DNA from: Bacteroidota bacterium
GTDB taxonomy: Bacteria > Bacteroidota > Bacteroidia > Cytophagales > Cyclobacteriaceae
Length of the DNA stretch: 50,772 nucleotides
Direction: 5' to 3'
NCBI GenBank assembly: GCA_013285945.1
Contig: JABDGP010000015.1
Span: 1-50,772, forward strand
Made by a program: the position numbers and the translations under genes. The first letter of the stretch is position 1, and each line of letters opens with the position of its first letter. Shown here one piece after another: positions 9,057-17,281 of this stretch. Below the pieces are notes generated by a model. That model had not been told where the DNA came from and did no database searches. It worked only from the letters and a program-made list of their open reading frames with translations.

Positions 9057-10331
9057 TTATTTTATCCAATCAAACCCCGTGTACTTTCTAAGTATTTCAG
9101 GTATTCTGATTCCTTCTTCGGTCTGGTTGTTTTCTAATATTGCTGCCACTATTCTCGGCAATGCCAAGGCGCTTCCGTTGAGGGTGTGCAACAATTGTGT
9201 TTTGCCCTCTTTGTTTTTGTAACGCAACTTCAGGCGGTTGGCCTGATACGTTTCAAAATTACTAACGGAGCTTACTTCAAGCCAGCGTTGTTGTGCTGCA
9301 GAAAACACTTCCATATCGTATGTCATAGCGCTGTTGAACCCCATGTCGCCACCACAAAGCAAAAGTTTGCGGTAAGGAAGCTCCAGTTTTTCCAACAGGC
9401 CTTGTACGTGCAGGCACATCTCATCAAGTGTGTTGTACGAATTTTCCGGCTTAGTGATTTGCACTATTTCTACTTTATCAAATTGATGCAGGCGATTAAG
9501 TCCGCGCACATGTGCACCCCAGCTGCCAGCCTCGCGCCTGAAGCAAGGCGTATAGCCGGCATTTTTTATTGGAAGATTTTCCTCTTGCACCATCACATCG
9601 CGGTACATATTTGTGATGGGCACTTCGGCTGTTGGTATCAGGTACAACCCGTCTTCTGTAGCAAAGTACATCTGGCCTTCCTTATCGGGAAGCTGTCCGG
9701 TGCCATAGCCGCTTGCTTCGTTTACAACAATCGGGGGTTGGATTTCAATATACTCTGCTTTCTCAGCTTCGGCCAAAAAGAAATTAATTAACGCCCGTTG
9801 AAGTTTAGCGCCCTTCCCTTTGTAAACAGGGAACCCCGCACCTGAAATTTTCACACCCAAATCAAAATCGATGATGTCGTATTTTTTTATCAATTCCCAA
9901 TGCGGCAAAGCACCGGGATACAGCATTGGTACTGCACCATGTTCATACACATTTGTATTGTCTTCTGCGCCTTTGCCTGCGGGCACATTAGGATGAGGAA
10001 CATTGGGGATTTTGTACAGAATTTCTTGAAGTCTTTTTTCCAGTTCTTCAAGACGTTCTTCGCCAGACTTTATATTTTGCTTGTCGAGAGCGACGGCACT
10101 TTTAATGGTATTGGCTTCTTCGATCTTTCCCGCTTTCATCAATTCACCAACCTTTTTAGAATCGATATTGGATTTCGCTTTTAAATCGTCTGCCTGCTTT
10201 TGAACTTCCTTTCGATTCTTATCAATAAGAATAGCTTCATTAACTAGAGAATCTGCGTCTTTGAAATTACGCTTCTTCAATCCATCAATTACCCGATTGG
10301 TTTCTTCACGAAGGACGTGTACTTGTAACAT
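9057..10331 (-). CDS. serS: Serine--tRNA ligase
   Basis: A 424-residue class II aminoacyl-tRNA synthetase of normal length. The N-terminal ~110 residues form the tRNA-binding antiparallel coiled coil (rich in K, E and D). The catalytic domain carries the TAEVPITNMYRD segment, motif 2 PCFRREAGSWGAHVRGLNR with the ATP-binding arginine, and motif 3 NGSALALPRIVAAILENNQ. It charges tRNA-Ser (and tRNA-Sec where present) in the cytoplasm. The start is an ATG at 10331, with an exact TAnnTTTG element upstream. It appears to be the first gene of a run that continues into the partner-switching genes. Confidence 0.97.
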   Translation of the reverse strand: MLQVHVLREETNRVIDGLKKRNFKDADSLVNEAILIDKNRKEVQKQADDLKAKSNIDSKKVGELMKAGKIEEANTIKSAVALDKQNIKSGEERLEELEKRLQEILYKIPNVPHPNVPAGKGAEDNTNVYEHGAVPMLYPGALPHWELIKKYDIIDFDLGVKISGAGFPVYKGKGAKLQRALINFFLAEAEKAEYIEIQPPIVVNEASGYGTGQLPDKEGQMYFATEDGLYLIPTAEVPITNMYRDVMVQEENLPIKNAGYTPCFRREAGSWGAHVRGLNRLHQFDKVEIVQITKPENSYNTLDEMCLHVQGLLEKLELPYRKLLLCGGDMGFNSAMTYDMEVFSAAQQRWLEVSSVSNFETYQANRLKLRYKNKEGKTQLLHTLNGSALALPRIVAAILENNQTEEGIRIPEILRKYTGFDWIK

Positions 10332-10348
10332 AAGCTAATTTAAGCCGT

Positions 10349-10356
10349 CAAAAGTA
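10349..10356 (-). promoter_or_regulatory. Candidate -7 promoter element for serS
   Basis: On the minus strand this reads TACTTTTG, an exact TAnnTTTG. It sits 17 nt upstream of the serS ATG and would give a leader of about 13 nt. There is no clear TTTG at -33. It lies in the 222-nt divergent gap 10332-10554 between serS and rho, where I could not assign a confident rho promoter (only near matches such as TTATTTTG and CTATTTTG). Confidence 0.4.
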
Positions 10357-10554
10357 GCCAATAATTTTTTCCCGATTGTTGGATACTATGCGATTTTGGC
10401 CTATCATTGCATCATCAATCGCGGCCAATTCAGGCCATCAACGATATAAGCCCTAATTATTTTGTACTGAATGTGAGAAGTTTCTTAGTGTTTGATTCTA
10501 TTTTGATGTCCCGCTTTTAAGTTTTAAAAATATCTCCAACCAATATCTTTTTCG

Positions 10555-12156
10555 ATGCACACCATTGATGAACTCAATTTAAAGCTCTTGTCTGAGCTGA
10601 AGGAAGTGGCCGAAGCCATAGGCGTGAAAAACGCTAAAAAATTAACTAAAGAAGAACTTGTTTATAAAATCCTCGATCAACAGGCAGTAGCTGGCGAAAA
10701 TACCCCAAAAGGTGAGGCTAGTGCTGAACGTAAAATGCGTCCCCGCAGACGCGAAAACGTAGCGCCACCGGTAGCTGCAGCAGCATCTTCGGCTGCCAAA
10801 GAACTTTCAAGTGAAGAAATGTTGCAAAGCATTGACCTCGATATATCTCCAAGCGTAACTCGTTTTGATGAACCTGTTGAAGCCACGGCACCTTCAGCTG
10901 AGGCGCAAGAAACACCAGCACAATCCGAACAACGGGAAGAAAGAACGTATAATAATCAAGGTCAAAACTCAAATCAGAATCCGAACCAAAATCCGAATTT
11001 TCAACAACCAAGACGAGATAACGCCAATAACGTGCGCGATTTTGACGGTGTGGTGAGTAATGAAGGTGTATTGGAAATCATGCAAGATGGCTATGGCTTC
11101 TTGCGCTCGTCAGATTATAACTACTTAGCGAGCCCGGATGATATTTATGTATCTCCCTCACAAATAAAATTATTTGGATTGAAAGTGGGTGATACTGTGA
11201 AGGGCCAGATTCGTCCGCCCAAGGAGGGCGAAAAATATTTTGCTTTACTAAAAGTTGACAGCATCAATGGCAAAACCACCGAAGAAATTCGCGACCGCGT
11301 TGCCTTCGAATACCTGACACCGTTGTTTCCTGAGCAGAAATTAAAGCTGAGCACTACGCCTGATAATATGTCTACGCGTATTCTCGATTTATTTTCGCCA
11401 ATTGGCAAAGGCCAGCGCGGTATGATTGTAGCGCAGCCAAAGACCGGTAAAACTGTTTTGCTAAAAAACATTGCTAACGCCATCGCGCAAAATCATCCTG
11501 AAGTTTATCTGATTGTATTATTGATCGATGAGCGACCCGAAGAAGTTACCGACATGGCACGTAGCGTAAATGCTGAAGTGATTGCTTCTACTTTTGATGA
11601 GCAAGCCGAGCGCCACGTAAAAGTTGCCAGCATTGTTTTGGAAAAAGCTAAGCGTATGACTGAGTGCGGCCATGATGTAGTAATTCTCTTAGATTCGATC
11701 ACAAGATTGGCCAGGGCTTACAATACTGTGGTTCCTTCATCCGGAAAAATTTTATCAGGAGGTGTTGATGCCAACGCATTACATAAGCCTAAGCGTTTCT
11801 TTGGAGCAGCCCGCAAAATTGAAAATGGCGGATCGCTCACTATCATCGCGACTGCACTGATCGATACAGGCTCTAAAATGGACGAAGTGATCTTTGAAGA
11901 ATTTAAGGGCACTGGAAATATGGAACTCCAACTCGACCGCAAACTTTCTAACCGCAGGGTTTATCCGGCTATTGACGTTCCGGCCTCTGGAACGAGACGC
12001 GAAGATTTGTTGATGAAGGAAGAAGAACTGCAGCGTGTCTGGATCTTACGCAAATTCATGGCCGACATGAATTCTATTGAAGCTATGGAATTCCTCCAAT
12101 CCAAAATGAAAGGCACCCGAAACAACGAAGAATTCCTGATTTCGATGAATGGGTAA
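10555..12156 (+). CDS. rho: Transcription termination factor Rho
   Basis: A 533-residue hexameric RNA helicase that ends transcription at Rho-dependent sites. The N-terminal Rho domain (1-45) is followed by a long low-complexity linker (about 45-165) with an Ala-rich part and an Asn/Gln-rich part (133-151). The cold-shock-like RNA-binding domain (about 165-240, with [13 protein letters not shown]) comes next, then the RecA-like ATPase with Walker A QPKTGKT ending at about residue 300, Walker [16 protein letters not shown] and the [11 protein letters not shown]-loop region. E. coli Rho is about 419 residues; the excess is mainly the linker, as in other Bacteroidota. The start is an ATG at 10555. 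Confidence 0.97.
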   Translation: MHTIDELNLKLLSELKEVAEAIGVKNAKKLTKEELVYKILDQQAVAGENTPKGEASAERKMRPRRRENVAPPVAAAASSAAKELSSEEMLQSIDLDISPSVTRFDEPVEATAPSAEAQETPAQSEQREERTYNNQGQNSNQNPNQNPNFQQPRRDNANNVRDFDGVVSNEGVLEIMQDGYGFLRSSDYNYLASPDDIYVSPSQIKLFGLKVGDTVKGQIRPPKEGEKYFALLKVDSINGKTTEEIRDRVAFEYLTPLFPEQKLKLSTTPDNMSTRILDLFSPIGKGQRGMIVAQPKTGKTVLLKNIANAIAQNHPEVYLIVLLIDERPEEVTDMARSVNAEVIASTFDEQAERHVKVASIVLEKAKRMTECGHDVVILLDSITRLARAYNTVVPSSGKILSGGVDANALHKPKRFFGAARKIENGGSLTIIATALIDTGSKMDEVIFEEFKGTGNMELQLDRKLSNRRVYPAIDVPASGTRREDLLMKEEELQRVWILRKFMADMNSIEAMEFLQSKMKGTRNNEEFLISMNG

Positions 12157-12229
12157 GTAGTTCGTCGGATTTTTAGCAATGTCGAATTAAGATAGGAATT
12201 GGTCGGCGTCGGGCGAATGTGTATCCCAC

Positions 12230-12262
12230 CGACTAATTGATTAATTTGCACATCGACTAATT
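12230..12262. repeat. Pair of 9-nt direct repeats upstream of the TPM genes
   Basis: CGACTAATT occurs at 12230-12238 and again at 12254-12262, 24 nt apart, ending 9 nt before the first TPM start codon. The sequence between them contains TTAATTTG, one base off the -7 promoter consensus. The repeats could be a binding site near a promoter, or chance in an AT-rich gap. Confidence 0.3.
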
Positions 12263-12271
12263 AATTCTCCC

Positions 12272-12922
12272 ATGTCTCTTCACAAACGTTTTAGCGCACT
12301 TGAACTGGAGCGCATCAAGGCCGCGGTACACAAAGCCGAAGAGAAAATTTCCGGCGAAATTGTTCCTGTCTTTGTCGAGAAAAGCGGATTCTATTCTATC
12401 GCCAATTACAGAGCAGGCCTTACTACGAGTGCACTCGCCTTCTTGCTGGTCATTGTCTTTGACCGGTATATCCCTTCTTTGGCAGTTTATGATCCTTTAC
12501 TGATTTTTTTACTGATCGTTTTGTCGGGGTTGACGGGCGCTTTGGCTTCCAACTATCTCAATTTTATTCAGCGCATTTTTGTGGGCCAACATCACCTCGA
12601 CCGTGCTACTCGCCAACGTGCTGACACAGCTTTTCTTCAAGAAGAAGTCTTTAACACCCGCCATCGTACTGGCATAATGATTTTCATTTCGTTCTTCGAA
12701 CGTGAAGTAATTGTGATTGCAGACCGGGGCATCAGCAAAGTGGTGGAACAGAAAGAATGGGACAAAATGGTAAAGGGGATAATTGAGAATATTCGAATGG
12801 GCAAAGTGATTGATGGAATGGAGACAGCTATCCTTCGTTGTGGAGAGATTCTATTAGAAAATGGATTTTTGAAAACAACAGATGATGTGAATGAATTGAG
12901 AGACGATCTGAGAATTGAATAA
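12272..12922 (+). CDS. TPM-domain membrane protein (no signal peptide)
   Basis: A 216-residue protein. Residues 1-40 start a TPM-type fold (KAEEKISGEIVPVFVEKS). Two hydrophobic segments (about 48-66 and 74-95) interrupt it. The remainder (EVFNTRHRTGIMIFISFFEREVIVIADRGI) carries the TPM core in which the family motif DNGVLLLI is replaced by TGIMIFIS. TPM proteins are widespread and poorly understood; phosphatase activity and roles in photosystem or membrane-protein maintenance are reported for some. Together with the three genes downstream it forms a TPM cluster; the LemA gene that often leads such clusters in this phylum is absent here. The start is an ATG at 12272. Confidence 0.8.
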   Translation: MSLHKRFSALELERIKAAVHKAEEKISGEIVPVFVEKSGFYSIANYRAGLTTSALAFLLVIVFDRYIPSLAVYDPLLIFLLIVLSGLTGALASNYLNFIQRIFVGQHHLDRATRQRADTAFLQEEVFNTRHRTGIMIFISFFEREVIVIADRGISKVVEQKEWDKMVKGIIENIRMGKVIDGMETAILRCGEILLENGFLKTTDDVNELRDDLRIE

Positions 12923-12941
12923 ACAATTTGTTGGCTTTAAC

Positions 12942-13697
12942 ATGAAAGTATTCCGTTTCGCTTATTTCTTGCCGCGTTTTTTGGCAGGGTTCGTCCTGCT
13001 GTTTATATCGTTTCCTTCATCGGCACAGCGTGCCATTCCTGATCACGGAGGCGTTTGGGTGCATGATGAAGCCGGTGTCTTATCAGCAACAACAAAGGCT
13101 CAACTGGAAGCTGCACTTAAAGCAGAACGCGACTCCACATCAAATCAGATTGCAGTATTGATAGTTCCTTCGCTTGAAGGTGAAGACATCGACGGCTTTG
13201 GTATACGTGTGGCCGAAGCCTGGAAAATCGGGTCAAAAAAAAATGATAACGGTGTATTGTTGATTGTAGCCTTACAAGAAAGGAAAGTACGAATAGAAGT
13301 AGGCCAAGGTCTTGAGGGAGTTTTAACAGATGCGCTATCCAGCCGTATCAACCGAAATGAAATTGCTCCGCGTTTTCGTCAGGGCGACTATGATGGTGGC
13401 ATAAAGGTGGGAGTGATTGCAATTATTCAGGCAATCAAAGGCCAATATGTAAACACCGATCCGCCAAATCGCAAACGCGGAGGTCGCTCTCCTTGGCTTA
13501 CTGTGGTATTCATTGTCATCGTTTTAATTGCTTTGTCACGCAGGCGCGGTGGTGGCGGTGGAATAGGTGGCTATTGGGCGGCTGGTGCTTTGTTGGGCGG
13601 ACTTGGCGGTGGTCGCAGTTCGGATTCATGGGGTTCAGGTGCCGACTATGGTGGCGGCGGAAGTTTTGGTGGCGGAGGCTCTAGCGATTCGTGGTAA
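12942..13697 (+). CDS. Secreted TPM-domain protein with Gly-rich tail
   Basis: A 251-residue protein. The signal peptide ends near SSAQ, the TPM domain (about 28-165) has WVHDEAGVLS, NQIAVLIV, DNGVLLIVA and GQGLEGVLTDA, a single membrane segment (about 183-200) follows, and the tail is rich in Gly, Ser and Arg, ending in the GGGGSFGGGGSS-type repeat typical of this family. The domain should face the periplasm with the Gly-rich tail behind the membrane helix. I chose the ATG at 12942; the longer frame starts with TTG at 12915 and would add nine residues before the signal peptide. The gene lies 19 nt after the previous TPM gene. Confidence 0.88.
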   Translation: MKVFRFAYFLPRFLAGFVLLFISFPSSAQRAIPDHGGVWVHDEAGVLSATTKAQLEAALKAERDSTSNQIAVLIVPSLEGEDIDGFGIRVAEAWKIGSKKNDNGVLLIVALQERKVRIEVGQGLEGVLTDALSSRINRNEIAPRFRQGDYDGGIKVGVIAIIQAIKGQYVNTDPPNRKRGGRSPWLTVVFIVIVLIALSRRRGGGGGIGGYWAAGALLGGLGGGRSSDSWGSGADYGGGGSFGGGGSSDSW

Positions 13698-13728
13698 CAG
13701 GATTTAGAATTCAGAACATAGAGTTAGA

Positions 13729-14691
13729 ATGAAGACAATTTTACCTTCGAAATTTTACCTTCGAAAAATTAAGTTGACAAGAATTGCCGCTCTGGCTTTA
13801 TTGATTTTCTCCTGCTCAACTTTATTCGCACAAAAAGCAGTACCCGAACTTTGGGGCATTCGAGTGCACGATGACGCTAACGCGCTCAATCAAGAAACTG
13901 TCGATCAGCTTGAAAAAGAACTAAAGGCATATGAGGATTCAACCTCCAATCAAATTGCAATTCTAATTGTTCATTCCTTAGATGGCGATGTGTTGGAGAA
14001 TTATTCATTGCGAGTAGCTGAGAAATGGAATCTCGGTCAAAAAGGAAAAGATAACGGTGTGTTGTTATTGATTGCAGTAGACGATCATAAGATGCGTATC
14101 GAAGTTGGACAAGGTCTGGAAGGCAAGCTTACCGATGCGCAGAGTAATCGTATCATCAGAAATGAAATTGCTCCGGAGTTTCGCAGAGGGGACTACGATG
14201 CTGGAGTGAGAGCAGGAATCGATGGAATGCTGAAAGCGATAGCCGGCGAATACAAGGCAGAAGAAGTGGATTCATCGTCTGGTGAGCTCTCACTTAAGGA
14301 ACAACTATTTTTTGGACTTTTCATTTTCGGAATCCTCGGACTTTTTTCATCGTTCGCATTATTTTCAAAAGGTGGTCCTGGCTGGGGTTTGTATGCTTTT
14401 TTAATTCCATTCTACGCCACATTCCCATGGGTTATCCTCGGAGCAAAAGGAGCCATCGGTTTACTTATCGCATATGTGGTGGGGATGCCGATCGCTAAAT
14501 TAATTTTAGGAAATACCACTTGGGGAAAATCGAAAATGATAAAATGGCAAAACACGGGGAAGGGCAGTTCATCCGGAAGCAGCTGGGGTAGCGGATGGTC
14601 ATCCGGAGGAAGCAGTTGGTCATCGGGTGGGAGTAGTTTCTCGGGTGGCGGAGGGAGTTTTGGTGGTGGAGGAAGTAGCGGAGGATGGTGA
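13729..14691 (+). CDS. Secreted TPM-domain protein, paralogue 2
   Basis: A 320-residue protein. The signal peptide ends LFAQ, and the TPM domain (about 40-180) carries WGIRVHDDANAL, NQIAILIV, DNGVLLLIAVDDHKMRIEVG and GQGLEGKLTDAQSNRI. Two to three membrane segments follow (about 190-265), then a Ser/Gly-rich tail. It is much closer to the next gene than to the previous one, indicating a recent tandem duplication. The start codon is an ATG at 13729, but a 14-nt tandem duplication lies 10 nt after it (separate entry) and keeps this ATG in frame. An in-frame TTG at 13774 before ACAAGAATTGCC could be an older start, leaving a signal peptide of normal size. Confidence 0.88.
   Translation: MKTILPSKFYLRKIKLTRIAALALLIFSCSTLFAQKAVPELWGIRVHDDANALNQETVDQLEKELKAYEDSTSNQIAILIVHSLDGDVLENYSLRVAEKWNLGQKGKDNGVLLLIAVDDHKMRIEVGQGLEGKLTDAQSNRIIRNEIAPEFRRGDYDAGVRAGIDGMLKAIAGEYKAEEVDSSSGELSLKEQLFFGLFIFGILGLFSSFALFSKGGPGWGLYAFLIPFYATFPWVILGAKGAIGLLIAYVVGMPIAKLILGNTTWGKSKMIKWQNTGKGSSSGSSWGSGWSSGGSSWSSGGSSFSGGGGSFGGGGSSGGW
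13739..13766 (+). repeat. 14-nt perfect tandem duplication in the signal-peptide region
   Basis: TTTTACCTTCGAAA occurs twice in direct succession (13739-13752 and 13753-13766). Because 14 is not a multiple of three, the two copies are read in different frames (ILPSK then FYLRK). With only one copy, the ATG at 13729 would meet a TAA after nine codons, so the duplication decides whether this ATG is usable. Confidence 0.85.
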
Positions 14692-14727
14692 TTAATAGAA
14701 ATTTACTGTAAGATTTACTTTTATATT

Positions 14728-15627
14728 TTGACCTCCTTTCAAAATTTTTTAAGATTAATAATTCTTCTCCCCATCTTCCTTTTTCAATTCTCGATTTCAT
14801 TCTCACAGAAAATTGTTCCAGAACTTTGGGGCGCACGCGTTCACGATGATGCACATGTCCTCAAACCAGAAACGGTCGATCAATTAGAAAATGAATTGAA
14901 AGCTTATGAGGATTCGACGACAAATCAAATAGCTATCCTAATCATTTCCTCTCTTGACAGTGACGAACTCGAAGAATATTCTTTGCGCGTAGCAGAAAAG
15001 TGGAAACTTGGGCAAAAAGGAAAAGATAATGGCGTGCTGTTGTTGATCGCGGTCGATGATCACAAAATGAGGATAGAAGTTGGACGAGGCTTGGAAGGCG
15101 CACTTACCGATGCACAGAGTAATAAAATCATCAGAGATAAAATTGCTCCGGAGTTTCGCAGAGGCAACTATGATGCTGGCGTTATCACTGGAGTTGAGGG
15201 GATTATCAATGCGATTGGTGGAGAATATCAAGCCGAGGAAGAGCAGCCTCCGACTGACTACAAAATTATTTTTTGGATATGTGTTCTAATCGTTGCGGTG
15301 CCCGTCACCATAGCTCCGCTTTTGGGTAAAGATCGAATAAGCTGGCGCTGGTATGTGTTTCTTCTTCTATTTCAGGTAGTATTTGTAACGGTTTGGGCCA
15401 GGTTTATAAATGGCTTGGTTTTTAGCACAATTTATTTTTTCGGCATTGGTTTTTTGGCAAATACTTTAATTAAACGGGTGCCCGGCGGTAAGGCTGTCTT
15501 GAAAAAATTTGCAAGAAGAAGCTCCAAGTCATCAGGCGGAAGAAGTTCGTCATCATCCGGTAGTAGCAGTAGCTTCTCCGGCGGAGGCGGAAGTTTTGGT
15601 GGTGGTGGAAGTAGCGGTGGGTGGTGA
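14728..15627 (+). CDS. Secreted TPM-domain protein, paralogue 3 (TTG start)
   Basis: A 299-residue protein with signal peptide ending SFSQ, a TPM domain nearly collinear with the previous gene (VPELWGARVHDDAHVL, NQIAILII, DNGVLLLIAVDDHKMRIEVG, GRGLEGALTDAQSNKI), about three membrane segments (about 180-250) and a Ser/Gly-rich tail. There is no ATG before the domain; TTG at 14728 is the best start. The frame is continuous with the upstream gene: its TGA (14689-14691) is followed by 12 sense codons and then this TTG, all in one frame. It is the last of four TPM genes; the family's biochemical role in this phylum is unknown. Confidence 0.85.
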   Translation: MTSFQNFLRLIILLPIFLFQFSISFSQKIVPELWGARVHDDAHVLKPETVDQLENELKAYEDSTTNQIAILIISSLDSDELEEYSLRVAEKWKLGQKGKDNGVLLLIAVDDHKMRIEVGRGLEGALTDAQSNKIIRDKIAPEFRRGNYDAGVITGVEGIINAIGGEYQAEEEQPPTDYKIIFWICVLIVAVPVTIAPLLGKDRISWRWYVFLLLFQVVFVTVWARFINGLVFSTIYFFGIGFLANTLIKRVPGGKAVLKKFARRSSKSSGGRSSSSSGSSSSFSGGGGSFGGGGSSGGW

Positions 15628-15669
15628 GGCCATCTTGATAAAATATGCTCAAAAGGAAAAGTAATTGAA

Positions 15670-15702
15670 TTTAGGCAAACACATTCCCGCTCCTTATTTT
15701 TG
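15670..15702 (+). promoter_or_regulatory. Promoter of glyA
   Basis: TATTTTTG at 15695-15702 matches the Bacteroidota -7 consensus exactly. TTTAG at 15670-15674 is a near match to the -33 TTTG at the right distance (about 20 nt). Transcription would start near 15707, about 45 nt before the glyA ATG. Confidence 0.6.
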
Positions 15703-15752
15703 GGCTCTTAAAACTAATCGTACAATCAGTTATCCCTAATCCCGTCCAGATT

Positions 15753-17024
15753 ATGAAGCGTGATAAAGCCATCTTCGACCTCATTGAAAAAGAAAAACAA
15801 CGCCAGGAGCACGGCATCGAACTGATCGCCTCCGAAAACTTCACATCTCCACAAGTAATGAAGGCGCAAGGCTCTGTGCTCACCAACAAATATGCTGAAG
15901 GCCTTCCCGGCAAGAGGTATTATGGTGGCTGCGAGGTGGTAGATGAGGTAGAGCAACTCGCTATTGACCGAATCAAAGAATTATTTGGTGCCGAATGGGC
16001 CAACGTACAACCGCATTCAGGCGCACAGGCCAACGCAGCTGTTATGCTTGCGTGTTTAAAACCCGGTGATAAGATTTTGGGATTCGACCTTTCGCATGGC
16101 GGACACTTAACACATGGCTCGTCAGTGAATTTTTCAGGCAAACTGTATCAACCTTCGTTTTACGGAGTAGAACAAGAAACCGGACTGATCGATTTCAATA
16201 AAATTTTGGAGATCGCTCAGCGTGAAAAACCAAAGATGATTATTTGCGGTGCCTCTGCTTACAGTCGCGATTGGGATTATAAAAAACTACGCGAAGCAGC
16301 TGATAGTGTTGGCGCTTTATTGCTGGCAGATGTTTCGCATCCTGCAGGTTTGATTGCTCGCGGATTGCTCAACGACCCAATGGAACATTGCCATATTGTA
16401 ACGACTACAACCCATAAGACTTTGCGTGGTCCACGAGGTGGTTTGATCATGATTGGCAAGAACTTCGATAATCCTTTCGGACTAAAAACACCTAAAGGCG
16501 AACTAAGAAAGATTTCTTCGGTTTTGGATTCTGGGGTATTCCCTGGAACACAAGGTGGCCCGCTTGAGCATGTGATTGCCGCAAAAGCAATTTCATTTGG
16601 TGAAGCATTAAGTGATGAGTATTTACAATACATTGTTCAGGTAGCCAAGAATGCCAAGGTTATGGCCGATGAATTTGTGAAGCGTGGTTATAAAATAATT
16701 TCAGGTGGTACAGACAATCATCTGATGTTGATTGACCTTCGTTCAAAAAACCTTACTGGCAAATTGGCCGAAGAAGCTTTGATCAAGGCTGATATTACCA
16801 TCAACAAAAATATGGTGCCATTTGATTCGCAGTCGCCGATGGTCACTTCGGGCATGCGCATTGGTACACCAGCGATTACCACTAGAGGCTTTAAAGAGAA
16901 GGATGTAATCAAAGTAGTTGATCTGATTGACGAATCTTTGAGAAAACCGGAAGATGAGAAGCATTTGAAAGCCGTGAAGAAGAAGGTGAACGCCATGATG
17001 AAACGGTTTCCTTTGTTCTCTTAA
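15753..17024 (+). CDS. glyA: Serine hydroxymethyltransferase
   Basis: A 423-residue PLP enzyme of normal length. The PLP lysine is K222 in [15 protein letters not shown]; the N-terminal substrate region [14 protein letters not shown] and [15 protein letters not shown] are intact, as is the [12 protein letters not shown] segment. It interconverts serine and glycine while loading tetrahydrofolate with a one-carbon unit. The neighbouring dehydratase and threonine dehydrogenase genes also act on serine/threonine/glycine. The start is an ATG at 15753 preceded by a good promoter. It is followed 20 nt later by a toxin-antitoxin pair. Confidence 0.97.
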   Translation: MKRDKAIFDLIEKEKQRQEHGIELIASENFTSPQVMKAQGSVLTNKYAEGLPGKRYYGGCEVVDEVEQLAIDRIKELFGAEWANVQPHSGAQANAAVMLACLKPGDKILGFDLSHGGHLTHGSSVNFSGKLYQPSFYGVEQETGLIDFNKILEIAQREKPKMIICGASAYSRDWDYKKLREAADSVGALLLADVSHPAGLIARGLLNDPMEHCHIVTTTTHKTLRGPRGGLIMIGKNFDNPFGLKTPKGELRKISSVLDSGVFPGTQGGPLEHVIAAKAISFGEALSDEYLQYIVQVAKNAKVMADEFVKRGYKIISGGTDNHLMLIDLRSKNLTGKLAEEALIKADITINKNMVPFDSQSPMVTSGMRIGTPAITTRGFKEKDVIKVVDLIDESLRKPEDEKHLKAVKKKVNAMMKRFPLFS

Positions 17025-17037
17025 AAGAGTAATTTTG
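17007..17037 (+). promoter_or_regulatory. Promoter with internal inverted repeat ahead of the toxin-antitoxin genes
   Basis: TAATTTTG at 17030-17037 is an exact -7 element and TTTC at 17007-17010 is a near -33 element 19 nt upstream. Between them, CTCTT (17018-17022) and AAGAG (17025-17029) form an inverted repeat with a two-base centre, filling the spacer. That is where an antitoxin operator would be expected. The predicted transcription start (about 17042) is only about three nucleotides before the ATG at 17045, so the message may be almost leaderless. The -33 element and the inverted repeat overlap the end of glyA. Confidence 0.5.
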
Positions 17038-17044
17038 AGCTGTT

Positions 17045-17281
17045 ATGCAGGCCACACGATCAGATTTGAAATTAATTATGGATAATTTGTCTCGTTTAAA
17101 CGAAACTGAGAGAGATGAAATAATGAAAGTGTTACAAAATCTTAAGGAATCGGAAATAGAGGCAAAAAAAGCAAAAATCACGAATTTGGCTGGGTTAGGG
17201 AAAGAAATGTGGCATAGTATTGACGTTGACAAATATCTTAAGGATTTGAGAGCTGAGTGGGATGACCGAGAAATTCGATAA
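17045..17281 (+). CDS. Putative type II antitoxin (partner of the PIN toxin)
   Basis: A 78-residue, charged protein. The N-terminal half is helical with many E and K residues; the C-terminus ends in GLGKEMWHSIDVDKYLKDLR followed by AEWDD, a tail I associate with Bacteroidota antitoxins that precede PIN-domain toxins. I cannot name a DNA-binding fold with certainty. It overlaps the toxin gene by 20 nt, the usual antitoxin-first order. It should bind and block the nuclease and may repress the shared promoter through the inverted repeat just upstream. The start is an ATG at 17045. The assignment rests on context and tail motif. Confidence 0.72.
   Translation: MQATRSDLKLIMDNLSRLNETERDEIMKVLQNLKESEIEAKKAKITNLAGLGKEMWHSIDVDKYLKDLRAEWDDREIR

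Noticed and set aside
13550-13697. Possible CRISPR-like or tandem repeat array in the Gly-rich tails of the TPM genes
   Set aside because: The repetition comes from GGT/GGC/AGT codons for Gly and Ser; units are irregular and lie inside an open frame.
14689-14730. Stop-codon read-through or selenocysteine at the TGA between two TPM genes
   Set aside because: Each side has its own signal peptide, so two separate proteins are expected; there is no adjoining structure to support recoding. The in-frame arrangement is kept as a finding.
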